Positions 1-6,705 of a stretch of DNA of 8,505 nt are shown in pieces (position 1 is the first letter of the stretch; each line of letters starts with the position of its first letter). The notes beneath the pieces are model-generated. The model was not told where the DNA came from and made no database searches. It was given only the letters and a program-made list of their open reading frames with translations. Made by a program: the position numbers and the translations under genes. This DNA is from an uncultured Campylobacter sp. (GTDB taxonomy: Bacteria > Campylobacterota > Campylobacteria > Campylobacterales > Campylobacteraceae), in NCBI RefSeq assembly GCF_937997465.1, contig NZ_CALKTQ010000245.1, positions 1-8,505 of the forward strand. Reading direction: 5' to 3'.

Positions 1-1022
1 CCGTTGGCGCCGGTAAAAAACAGCCCCGTGTCCTTTCGTCCCGCGAATGCGTCGTAAAGTCGGTCTGCGATGCAGTATCCTACCTCTTTAGCCTCTTTGC
101 CGCGCTGGCACGGGCTTACGCAGTTGCTTACGCAGCTGATTTTTGGACCCTGGCGCTTATCGACTAGATTTATCAAATTCGTCCTGACGCCACGCGCAGG
201 GTAGCCTACTGGGCTTTTGATTAGCTCGATGTCCTCTTTTTTGGCCGTTAGCAACACTTGCTTAAACTCCTCGCTAGCGTCACACTCGTGCGTACCGATA
301 AAGCGAGTACCCATCTGTACGCCATTTGCCCCTAGCGAAATCGCCTTCTCGATGTCGTTTTTGTCCCAGATGCCGCCTGCTGCAAATAACGGAAAATCGC
401 CCCACTGCTTTATCTCTTCGCTAACGGGCGTTATCAAATTTTCCAGGCTGTACGCGGGATCGATACACTGCTCGTAGGTAAATCCCTGGTGCCCGCCGCT
501 AAGAGGCCCCTCAAGCACCACCGCGTCTGGAAGCCTACCGTAGCGCCCCTGCCAGCGTTTGCAGATGATTTTTAGCGCTTTTGCCGAGGATACGATAGGC
601 ACCAAAGCCACGTCCGGGTAGTCTACGGTAAATTCAGGCAAATTCGTCGGCAGACCCGCGCCCGTGATGATCACGTTTATACCGTGGTCGCAGGCGTCTT
701 TTACGATACGCTCGTAGTCGTTGCTGGCGTACAAAATATTGACCCCAAGAGGCATATCGCCGCAAATTTTACGTGCGTTATCGATGACGGCTTTTAGTCC
801 CTCTCGCGAGTAGAAATTTCCGCTGCCGTAAGGCTTTGCGTTTAGCTCTTTAGTGATGTATTTTCGTCCTTCGTAGTAGCCCGTTCCTACCGAGCTTATG
901 ACGCCTAGGCCGCCTTCTAGGCTGACGTTTCCGGCGAGCCTATCCCAACTGATACCAAGCCCCATTCCGCCTTGGATTATCGGGTATTTTATATCGTATT
1001 TTCCGATTTTTACGGGTTGCAT
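1..1022 (-). CDS. Nitronate monooxygenase / 2-nitropropane dioxygenase family flavoprotein (C-terminus cut by window edge)
   Basis: Reading the minus strand from the ATG at 1022 gives 340 complete codons with no stop before the window edge, so only the extreme C-terminus is missing. The protein is a TIM-barrel, FMN-dependent oxidoreductase of the nitronate monooxygenase/FabK superfamily. Visible marks are an N-terminal PIIQGGMG (residues 14-21), a GGHQG with the family's catalytic-type His at 178, and FMN-phosphate-binding segments AAGGIWD (214-220) and GVQMGTRF (234-241). Near the end is a cysteine cluster C297-x3-C301-x3-C305-x11-C317. The start is coupled to tyrS: its ATG shares one base with the tyrS TGA (TGATG), with a modest AAAGG upstream. 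Family members oxidise alkyl nitronates; the true substrate here is unknown. An enoyl-ACP reductase (FabK) role is possible but less likely, since campylobacters are generally held to use FabI. Matches the position of Cj1270c. Confidence 0.87.
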   Translation of the reverse strand, partial: MQPVKIGKYDIKYPIIQGGMGLGISWDRLAGNVSLEGGLGVISSVGTGYYEGRKYITKELNAKPYGSGNFYSREGLKAVIDNARKICGDMPLGVNILYASNDYERIVKDACDHGINVIITGAGLPTNLPEFTVDYPDVALVPIVSSAKALKIICKRWQGRYGRLPDAVVLEGPLSGGHQGFTYEQCIDPAYSLENLITPVSEEIKQWGDFPLFAAGGIWDKNDIEKAISLGANGVQMGTRFIGTHECDASEEFKQVLLTAKKEDIELIKSPVGYPARGVRTNLINLVDKRQGPKISCVSNCVSPCQRGKEAKEVGYCIADRLYDAFAGRKDTGLFFTGAN

Positions 1023-2230
1023 CAGGTTACCTTTAGTTTTGCAAATTTACGCTTGCCGACCTGCAAGACGTATTCGCCAGCGCCCAGCTTTAGCTGCTCG
1101 TCGGCGATCTTTTCTTGATTTAGACTGACGGCGTTTGCCGCGATGTCTCGGCGCGCCTGAGAGCTGCTAGCGCATAGTCCGCAGTGAGTGAGCGCCTGCA
1201 CGATCCAAACAGGAGCCGAGAGCTCAAACTCGTCCATCTCGGTCGGGATCAAATTTTGCGAGTGCACGCGGTCAAATTCAGCCTTCGCCTCTTTCGCCGC
1301 CGCTTCGCCATTATATCTAGCCGTGATCTCTAGCGCGAGCGCCTCTTTTACGGCTTTTGGATGAGCTTTGCCGCTAGCTACGTCCGCTTTTAAATTTGCG
1401 ATTTCTTCCGTGCTTTTTTCACTTAGTAGCTCGTACCAGCGCCACATCAGCTCGTCGCTTACGCTTAAAACCTTAGCAAACATATCGTTTGGCTCATCGG
1501 TCACGCCGATGTAGTTGCCTAAGCTCTTACTCATTTTATTTACGCCGTCAAGCCCCTCTAAAAGCGGCATCATTATGACGGCTTGTTCCTTGCCGACGTT
1601 GTAAACTCGCTGCAAGGTTCGCCCCATTAAAAGGTTAAATTTCTGATCCGTGCCGCCCATCTCGATATCGCACTTCATCGCGACGCTGTCGTAGCCCTGA
1701 AGCAGCGGATATAAAAACTCGCTAATCGAAATCGAGGCTCCGCTTTTATATCTTTTTTCAAAATCATCGCGCTCAAGCATCCTAGCCACCGCAAAGGTGC
1801 TAGTTAGCTCCACGATGCCCGCGGCTCCCAGCTCGTTTAGCCACTTGGAGTTGAACATCAGCTTGGTTTTTTGCGGGTCTAGGATTTTAAAAACCTGCTC
1901 CTCGTAGGTTTTAGCATTTGCCACCACGGTCTCGCGGTCTAGCTTTTTCCTCGTCTGGCTTTTGCCGCTAGGATCGCCGATCTGCCCCGTGAAATCTCCT
2001 ATCAAAAACTGCACTATCGCTCCGTGCTTTTGCAAAAGAGCCATCTTTTGAAGCACTACGGTGTGGCCCAGGTGTAGATCCCGGGCCGTCGGGTCAAAAC
2101 CTGCTTTAACGTAGAAATTTTCGCCCTTTTCGTAGTAGTTTTTTACTAAATTTTCGACGCGCTCCTCGTCTATCATCTCGGCGACGCCTTTTTTTATATC
2201 GCTCATTATTTTGCTCAAATTTTCACCCAT
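1022..2230 (-). CDS. tyrS: Tyrosyl-tRNA synthetase
   Basis: 402-residue class Ic aminoacyl-tRNA synthetase that charges tRNA-Tyr with tyrosine in the cytoplasm, of normal length for the family. The N-terminal Rossmann domain carries the HIGH-type motif HLGH (residues 53-56) after GFDPTARDL, followed by IGDFTGQIGDPSGKS (77-91), typical of the TyrZ-like second type of bacterial TyrRS. KMSKS is at 232-236. The C-terminal S4 RNA-binding domain occupies about residues 340-400. The start MGENLSK is chosen because an AGGAG lies five bases before its ATG. The later in-frame Met9 and Met19 would lack a comparable site. The gene follows rel after only 17 bp and ends in a TGATG shared with the downstream flavoprotein gene, so both are probably cotranscribed with it. 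No T-box or other leader is possible in so short a gap. Confidence 0.97.
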   Translation of the reverse strand: MGENLSKIMSDIKKGVAEMIDEERVENLVKNYYEKGENFYVKAGFDPTARDLHLGHTVVLQKMALLQKHGAIVQFLIGDFTGQIGDPSGKSQTRKKLDRETVVANAKTYEEQVFKILDPQKTKLMFNSKWLNELGAAGIVELTSTFAVARMLERDDFEKRYKSGASISISEFLYPLLQGYDSVAMKCDIEMGGTDQKFNLLMGRTLQRVYNVGKEQAVIMMPLLEGLDGVNKMSKSLGNYIGVTDEPNDMFAKVLSVSDELMWRWYELLSEKSTEEIANLKADVASGKAHPKAVKEALALEITARYNGEAAAKEAKAEFDRVHSQNLIPTEMDEFELSAPVWIVQALTHCGLCASSSQARRDIAANAVSLNQEKIADEQLKLGAGEYVLQVGKRKFAKLKVT

Positions 2231-2233
2231 TTT

Positions 2234-2240
2234 CTCTCCT
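2234..2240 (-). promoter_or_regulatory. Ribosome binding site of tyrS
   Basis: On the minus strand AGGAGAG sits just upstream of the tyrS ATG, with the AGGAG core five bases away. It fixes the longest ATG as the start and fills most of the 17-bp rel-tyrS gap. Confidence 0.8.
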
Positions 2241-2247
2241 AAATTTA

Positions 2248-4446
2248 TTAATGTCCGTATGCGTCGTCAAGTGACACGAAGTCTATGATCTTGTAGCGAT
2301 CTCTTAGCCGATCCTTTATCTCGTTCACGTTCAAATTTTCGCCAAGTTCGATCGTCAGCTCGAAAAAGTCCGCCGTCGCCTCCCTGGTCTCGGTAAGGCT
2401 GATAGTTACGAGATCGACCTGCATTTTTGCCATATATGTCAAAAACTCCGCAAGCGACCCGCGTCTGTTTTCTAGGCTTAAGATGATCTTAAATCTATGA
2501 GGAGCGACTCGCGTCCATTTGACGAAAATCATCTCGTTTTTTTCTTCGGCTAGCTTCATAAACCGCTCGCAAAGCTTGTGATGGACGGTGACGTGGTGAT
2601 AGTTTCTAAAGCCCACGATATCGTCGCCGCGCTTTGGATTGCAGCAATAATCAAACTCGATGCTGTTTATCTTGTGGTTTGAGTAGATCACGATGTTTTC
2701 AAATTTTTGCTTTTTGACGTTGTATTTATCCGTCATCGCGATAGCAAACGGACGGTCTCTTTTTACGTATTTTTTTAGCGCGTTTACCACGTCTTGCAGG
2801 TAAACCGAGTCAAATGCCGCTCTAAAAATTTTCTTGGTCAAATTTTCAGTCTCTAGCCACTGCTCGATGGTTGTTGAAGGTACTGCAAAGATGCCGCTTA
2901 AAATTTCGATCGCGACCATATTGTTTATATCTCTTATCTTTTGCTTGCAGTACGAGCGGATCGTAGCTCTAGCCTTGCCCGTTTTTACGCTGCCCAGCCA
3001 TGAGCAGCGGTATTTTGGCTCATCGCCGGTTACGATACTCACGATATCGCCGTTTTTTAGCTCCGTTAGCAGCGGTACTCGCACGCGGTTTACGTAGGCT
3101 TCTTTGGCGTGCAAGCCTACGTGCGTGTGTATCTCGTAAGCGTAGTCAAGTGCCGTAGCGCCGCGCGGAAGCGTGAATATATCGCCCTTTGGCGAATAAA
3201 CCGCGACATCCTCGACGTAGAGGCTATCTTTTGCGTATTCGTATAGCTCCTCGGGGTTTTCGCTCGCCTCCTCCATGCCGTTTTCTATACCGCTGATGTC
3301 GCTTAGCCAGTCAAGTTTTGGATTTAAAAAGCCGCCGCTTTTATATTTCCAGTGCGCTGCGACGCCGTACTCTGCGGTTTTATGCATATCAAAGGTGCGA
3401 ATTTGAACCTCGAAGATGCTTTTGTTATCAAATATCGTAGTGTGTATCGTTTGGTAGCCGTTTTGCTTCGGAAGCGCAACGTAGTCTTTGAAGCGCGAGA
3501 TTAGAGGATTAAAATTTATATGTAAATTTCCAAGCACCAAATAGCAATCCTGTGGCTCTTTAACCAGCACGCGCGCAGCTAGCAGGTCTAACACCTCCTC
3601 GATCGAGATGCCTTTTCGCTGCATTTTTAAGTAAATTGAGTAATGATGTTTGATGCGCTTTTGTATCTCAAAGTCGTTTTCGCTAAAGCCGTTTTTGAGT
3701 AAAATTTGAAAAATTTTGTCGGTAAACGCATTGAGCTTTAGAACGAGCTGCTGTTTGTGCTCGGTTAGGTAGTCGTCGATTTTTTTGTACTCTTCAGGCA
3801 AAGCATACTTAAAGCTAAGATCCTCAAGCACGTTTTTGATCGACGAAATGCCCAGTCTATGCGCGATCGGAGCATAAACCATCAGCGTCTCTTCGGCGAT
3901 TCGCTTTTGCTTTTCCGGGCGCAAAGCTTGCAACGTGAGCATATTGTGCAGCCTATCGCAAAGCTTTACCACGAGCACCCGCACATCCTCGATGGAGATT
4001 AGTAACATCTTGCGAAACGTCATCGCAGACGCCGCCAAACGCTCGTTTGACTCCGAGCTTGCGAGTTTGTCCTCTCTGATGGCTACGATTTTTGTTAGCC
4101 CCTCGACCAGCTTTGCAACCTCTTCTCCAAAATCCTCTCGCACGCTCTCTATCGACCTGTCCGTATCCTCGACCACATCGTGAAGCAAGGCGGCGATAAT
4201 CATATCCTCGTCCCCACCCATATGCGCCACGACGCAGGCCACTAGGATAGGGTGTATGGCATACGGTTCGCCACTTTTTCTAAACTGCCCCGCATGCGAG
4301 ATAACGCAACATTCGATCGCGCACTCTAAATTCGGCGTAAAATTTATCAGCTCGCTAAGTAGTTGTCTCGCCTGAGCGACGTCCTTGCAAGCGGTTATAT
4401 CGTCGATTAATTGTTCTAGTAAAAATCCGCTATTTAGCTGCTTCAA
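2248..4446 (-). CDS. spoT: Bifunctional (p)ppGpp synthetase/hydrolase (RelA/SpoT homologue, Rel)
   Basis: 732-residue long RSH protein that makes and degrades the alarmone (p)ppGpp in the stringent response. The hydrolase HD domain is intact: H65, the HDVVED box at 89-94 and CDRLHN at 163-168 supply the metal ligands. The synthetase domain is also intact, with RIKHHYSIYLKM (264-275), FKDYVALPKQNGYQTIH (319-335) and EVQIRT (346-351). The TGS domain spans about 411-475. A CC...GDDIVGF segment with C601, C602, H622 and C626 forms the zinc-finger/RIS-like region. An ACT domain closes the protein (about 650-725). It is probably the only long RSH of the cell, as is usual in this group. The start is a TTG: the codon before it in frame is TAG, the next Met is about residue 76, inside the HD domain, and GAGGG lies five bases upstream. 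The gene overlaps the rpoZ end by 17 bp, suggesting translational coupling. Confidence 0.95.
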   Translation of the reverse strand: MKQLNSGFLLEQLIDDITACKDVAQARQLLSELINFTPNLECAIECCVISHAGQFRKSGEPYAIHPILVACVVAHMGGDEDMIIAALLHDVVEDTDRSIESVREDFGEEVAKLVEGLTKIVAIREDKLASSESNERLAASAMTFRKMLLISIEDVRVLVVKLCDRLHNMLTLQALRPEKQKRIAEETLMVYAPIAHRLGISSIKNVLEDLSFKYALPEEYKKIDDYLTEHKQQLVLKLNAFTDKIFQILLKNGFSENDFEIQKRIKHHYSIYLKMQRKGISIEEVLDLLAARVLVKEPQDCYLVLGNLHINFNPLISRFKDYVALPKQNGYQTIHTTIFDNKSIFEVQIRTFDMHKTAEYGVAAHWKYKSGGFLNPKLDWLSDISGIENGMEEASENPEELYEYAKDSLYVEDVAVYSPKGDIFTLPRGATALDYAYEIHTHVGLHAKEAYVNRVRVPLLTELKNGDIVSIVTGDEPKYRCSWLGSVKTGKARATIRSYCKQKIRDINNMVAIEILSGIFAVPSTTIEQWLETENLTKKIFRAAFDSVYLQDVVNALKKYVKRDRPFAIAMTDKYNVKKQKFENIVIYSNHKINSIEFDYCCNPKRGDDIVGFRNYHHVTVHHKLCERFMKLAEEKNEMIFVKWTRVAPHRFKIILSLENRRGSLAEFLTYMAKMQVDLVTISLTETREATADFFELTIELGENLNVNEIKDRLRDRYKIIDFVSLDDAYGH

Positions 4447-4648
4447 CTATGCCCTCTAAAGCTATCTTGCCCTCAGCTATCTCGCGTAGGGCGATATCGG
4501 CAAATTTCATCTTAGTAACGTCGATATCAAGTAGGCTTTTTGCGCCGCCAGCTAGAGCCTCGGCTCTTTTAGCTACCGCTAGAGCCAGCATATATCTATC
4601 GTCTCCGACGAGTTTTAGAGCCTTTGCCGCTACTTCTTCAGATCTCAT
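4430..4648 (-). CDS. rpoZ: DNA-directed RNA polymerase omega subunit
   Basis: 72-residue omega subunit, which helps beta-prime fold and assemble into RNA polymerase. The family core is clear: an N-terminal helix EEVAAKAL, then DDRYMLALAVAKRAEAL (about 16-32) and FADIALREIAEGKI (about 49-62). It is short compared with the 91-residue E. coli protein, as expected for this group, and lacks the long acidic/Ala-rich C-terminal tail. The N-terminus begins MRSEE and lacks the Met-Ala-Arg motif that forms part of ppGpp site 1 in E. coli polymerase. A strong AAGGAGA five bases before the ATG supports the start. It lies 15 bp after pyrH and overlaps rel by 17 bp; the rpoZ-spoT pairing is also known in E. 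coli. Confidence 0.95.
   Translation of the reverse strand: MRSEEVAAKALKLVGDDRYMLALAVAKRAEALAGGAKSLLDIDVTKMKFADIALREIAEGKIALEGIVEAAK
4452..4456 (-). promoter_or_regulatory. Ribosome binding site supporting the TTG start of rel/spoT
   Basis: GAGGG on the minus strand, five bases before the TTG, lies inside the last codons of rpoZ. It is the only good Shine-Dalgarno near the beginning of the Rel frame, and an in-frame TAG immediately precedes the TTG, so no longer protein is possible. Confidence 0.65.
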
Positions 4649-4652
4649 TTAT

Positions 4653-4659
4653 TCTCCTT
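4653..4659 (-). promoter_or_regulatory. Ribosome binding site of rpoZ
   Basis: AAGGAGA on the minus strand, its AAGGAG core five bases before the rpoZ ATG and within the 15-bp pyrH-rpoZ gap. It is one of the strongest sites in the window. Confidence 0.8.
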
Positions 4660-4663
4660 AAAT

Positions 4664-5383
4664 TTAATTTCTTACGATAGAGCAAAACGCACTCTCGTCG
4701 CCTTGTATGATTTTGAGCAGGTTTCCGTCTTTAAACATATTGCACACCAAGATCGGTAGCGAATTATCCTTAGCTAGCGCGATAGCGGTATCGTCCATCA
4801 CTTTGATATCGTCACTCATAGCAAGCTCGTAGTTTAGCTCTTTCAGCAACGTCGCATTTTCAAATTTATGCGGGTCTTTGTCGTAAACGCCGTCCACTTT
4901 CGTAGCTTTGATTATCATATCTGAGTCTATCTCGATAGCACGCAAAGTAGCCGCCGTATCGGTGGTGAAAAATGGATTTCCCGTGCCCGCAGCAAAGATC
5001 ACGACGCGGCCTTTTTCGAGGTGTCTGTTTGCGCGTCCGACGATGAAAGTCTCACAGATAGCCTCCATCTTTATCGCGCTTTGTACGCGCACGTCTAGAC
5101 CTACGCTCTCTAGCGCCTCTCTCATCGCGATGGAGTTTATCACGGTGGCTAGCATACCCATATGATCGCCGCTGGTGCGCTTTATGATGCCGTCTCTAGC
5201 CGCGCTCACGCCGCGTATGATGTTGCCTCCGCCGATAACGATGCCCACTTCTATACCGTTTTCGACTAGCTCTTTGATCTGCTTTGCAATAAATTTAAGC
5301 ACAGCGTTATCTATACCAAAGCCGCTGTCTCCAGCTAGCGCTTCGCCTGAAAATTTAACTAAAATTCGCTTTTTTCGCTCCAT
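4664..5383 (-). CDS. pyrH: Uridylate (UMP) kinase
   Basis: 239-residue bacterial UMP kinase of the amino-acid-kinase fold, which phosphorylates UMP to UDP with ATP in pyrimidine nucleotide synthesis; it usually works as a hexamer in the cytoplasm. Visible motifs are KFSGEALAG (10-18), GGGNIIRG (51-58), GDHMGMLAT (72-80), GTGNPFFTTDTAATLRA (133-149) and the nucleotide-site DGVYDKDP (164-171), followed by VMDDTAIALAKDNSLPI (195-211). Length is normal. The start is supported by AAGGAG seven bases before the ATG. It is the first gene after the 71-bp gap that separates it from the division genes, so it may have its own promoter, and it precedes rpoZ by 15 bp. Confidence 0.97.
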   Translation of the reverse strand: MERKKRILVKFSGEALAGDSGFGIDNAVLKFIAKQIKELVENGIEVGIVIGGGNIIRGVSAARDGIIKRTSGDHMGMLATVINSIAMREALESVGLDVRVQSAIKMEAICETFIVGRANRHLEKGRVVIFAAGTGNPFFTTDTAATLRAIEIDSDMIIKATKVDGVYDKDPHKFENATLLKELNYELAMSDDIKVMDDTAIALAKDNSLPILVCNMFKDGNLLKIIQGDESAFCSIVRN

Positions 5384-5390
5384 TTTTCAT

Positions 5391-5396
5391 CTCCTT
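5391..5396 (-). promoter_or_regulatory. Ribosome binding site of pyrH
   Basis: AAGGAG on the minus strand, seven bases before the pyrH ATG, at the downstream end of the 71-bp intergenic gap. Confidence 0.8.
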
Positions 5397-5409
5397 AAAT
5401 TTTCGGATT

Positions 5410-5438
5410 TTAGCTAAATTTGCTTTAAATTTTGCTAA
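5410..5438 (-). repeat. AT-rich imperfect inverted repeat in the gap before pyrH
   Basis: On the minus strand the arms TTAGCAAAATTT (5438-5427) and AAATTTAGCTAA (5421-5410) pair at 11 of 12 positions around a five-base loop AAAGC. It begins 16 bases after the stop of the LytM-protein gene. It is not followed by a T run on the transcribed strand, so it is not a classic intrinsic terminator. Possible roles are a weak terminator or attenuator, an mRNA processing or stability hairpin, or a protein site. The right arm also overlaps TAAAAT (5412-5407), a conceivable sigma-70 -10 element preceded by TTTAGC, which would give pyrH a short leader. No -35 is seen, though Campylobacter promoters often lack one. 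The genome-wide love of AAATTT makes chance palindromes more likely. Confidence 0.45.
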
Positions 5439-5454
5439 TCTCGGCGCGCAGGTG

Positions 5455-6705
5455 CTATTTTAGGCTGATTAGCTCGAGTGGGTCTATGTGGTAGTTTTTC
5501 TGCGTAACTTCAAAGGTCAGATCTCGCTGCACGCGGCCGATGATGTAGCCTTTTTGCACTTTTGCGCCAACTTTTACGGTAGGGGCGATCTGGCTAAGGT
5601 GCGCATAGATCGTGTGGATACCATTTGGATTTTCGATGATGACTACTTTATCTAGCATCGCCGTTTCTTTGGCAAAGACTACTTTACCGTTAAATACGCT
5701 CTTTACCTTCGCATCGGCGGAATTTGCGCTAAGGACGACCGATTCGTTAAAAATTTTGATGTTATAGATGGGATCGACGTAGTTGCCGAATTTTTGCTTA
5801 ACCGTAAAGCTCTCAAGCGGCGCGATAGTCTTTTCGCCGCTATATTTTTTAACAAGGCTAGTTTGATAGCTCGAGCCAAACTGTTTCACGTCGCCCTCAG
5901 ACGCACTCGCGGCTACCTCGCCCTTTTTATCTTTCTTATTTTTTTGAGCTTTGGCTTCGGCCGCTTTTTGCGAGGCTAGAGCCTTTTTAGCCTCCTCGCT
6001 CTCTCTTTTGGCGACGATTTTTAGCTCTTCTAGAGTCTTTCTGATCTCGTCTTGTTGGGCTTGTAGGCGCGAGAGTTGCTTTTGATAAATTTCCTTATCC
6101 CGCTTTAAATTTGCCAGCGTTTTCATCTGCTTATCCTGCAGGGAAACGAGCTCGGCTTGCTTAAATTTAAAGGTTTTTAAATTTGACTTTATCCCGTCTA
6201 TCTTGTCGTTTTGGGTTTTTATCAAATTTTGCGTACTTTCGTACTGTTTGGCTAGCTCGTTAAAATCATCTTTTAGTACCGAATTTAGCTTGCTTAAAAT
6301 CTCAGTCGCGATGATACTATCCACGCCCTCCTCGTACTCTTTTGGCATTATAAGGTCGAAGGAAAACTCATCAGAGATGATGCGCACGATACTTTTTTGG
6401 ATATTTTTTTGACTTTGCGTTAGGTCTTTGTTTTGCTTTACTAGCTCGTCAAGCTCGCCGCTAGCGCTTTTTGCACTGTTTTCCAGCTGCGCTATTTGCA
6501 AAATGAGCTCTTTCATCTTGTCGTCGGTTTGTCTGACGCTTTTTTCGCCGCCGAGTATGTCGCCGGCTAGGTCGTCAAGCTTTTTATTTAGCTGCTTTTC
6601 AAGCTCTTTTGAGGACTCGAGATAGGTCGTTTGATTTTTTATCTTTTCGCCCGTGCTTGCGTTTAAGCAAAGTGCGGTGGCCAGCAAAAAGCAAATTTTT
6701 TTCAT
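5455..6705 (-). CDS. Secreted coiled-coil protein with degenerate LytM/M23 domain, probable EnvC-like murein hydrolase activator
   Basis: 416 residues. The N-terminus MKKICFLLATALCLNA reads as a Sec signal peptide, probably cut after Ala16, so the protein should be periplasmic. A long charged helical region predicted as coiled coil runs about 20-103 and 148-240. It is interrupted by a more hydrophobic segment (about 104-147). A Lys/Ala-rich linker follows (about 231-275), then an M23/LytM fold (about 300-416). In that fold GKVVFA (340-345) and HTIYAHL (364-370) align well. The first metal motif HxGxD is replaced (Phe319 and Val323 by my alignment) and HLHFEV has become DLTFEV (395-400). It is therefore likely non-enzymatic, like E. 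coli EnvC, which activates amidases under FtsEX control. Its ATG overlaps the ftsX TGA by four bases (ATGA) with only a weak binding site, indicating coupling. Corresponds to Cj1275c. Confidence 0.88.
   Translation of the reverse strand: MKKICFLLATALCLNASTGEKIKNQTTYLESSKELEKQLNKKLDDLAGDILGGEKSVRQTDDKMKELILQIAQLENSAKSASGELDELVKQNKDLTQSQKNIQKSIVRIISDEFSFDLIMPKEYEEGVDSIIATEILSKLNSVLKDDFNELAKQYESTQNLIKTQNDKIDGIKSNLKTFKFKQAELVSLQDKQMKTLANLKRDKEIYQKQLSRLQAQQDEIRKTLEELKIVAKRESEEAKKALASQKAAEAKAQKNKKDKKGEVAASASEGDVKQFGSSYQTSLVKKYSGEKTIAPLESFTVKQKFGNYVDPIYNIKIFNESVVLSANSADAKVKSVFNGKVVFAKETAMLDKVVIIENPNGIHTIYAHLSQIAPTVKVGAKVQKGYIIGRVQRDLTFEVTQKNYHIDPLELISLK

Noticed and set aside
217..477. Plus-strand open frame of 86 codons opposite the flavoprotein gene, and similar plus-strand frames throughout
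   Set aside because: Each lies antisense to a well-supported gene, has low-complexity Ser/Leu-rich composition and resembles no family; they are shadows of minus-strand coding.
1..1022. Enoyl-ACP reductase FabK
   Set aside because: It shares the superfamily fold and the GGH motif, but the length, the Cys-rich tail and the Campylobacter context favour the nitronate-monooxygenase-like family; not fully excluded.
898..1128. Plus-strand frame crossing the tyrS-flavoprotein junction
   Set aside because: Both flanking genes are firmly identified on the other strand and overlap by one base, leaving no room for an independent gene. Composition (Pro/Arg-rich) is that of an antisense frame.
5410..5438. 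Rho-independent terminator between the LytM-protein gene and pyrH
   Set aside because: The stem is AT-rich and the minus strand after it reads AATCCGAAAA rather than a T run, so it lacks the standard terminator form; kept only as an inverted repeat.
6660..6705. Lipoprotein signal around Cys13 of the LytM protein
   Set aside because: The residue before Cys13 is Leu (TALC), which does not fit the lipobox rule of a small residue at -1; a signal peptidase I site after Ala16 fits better.
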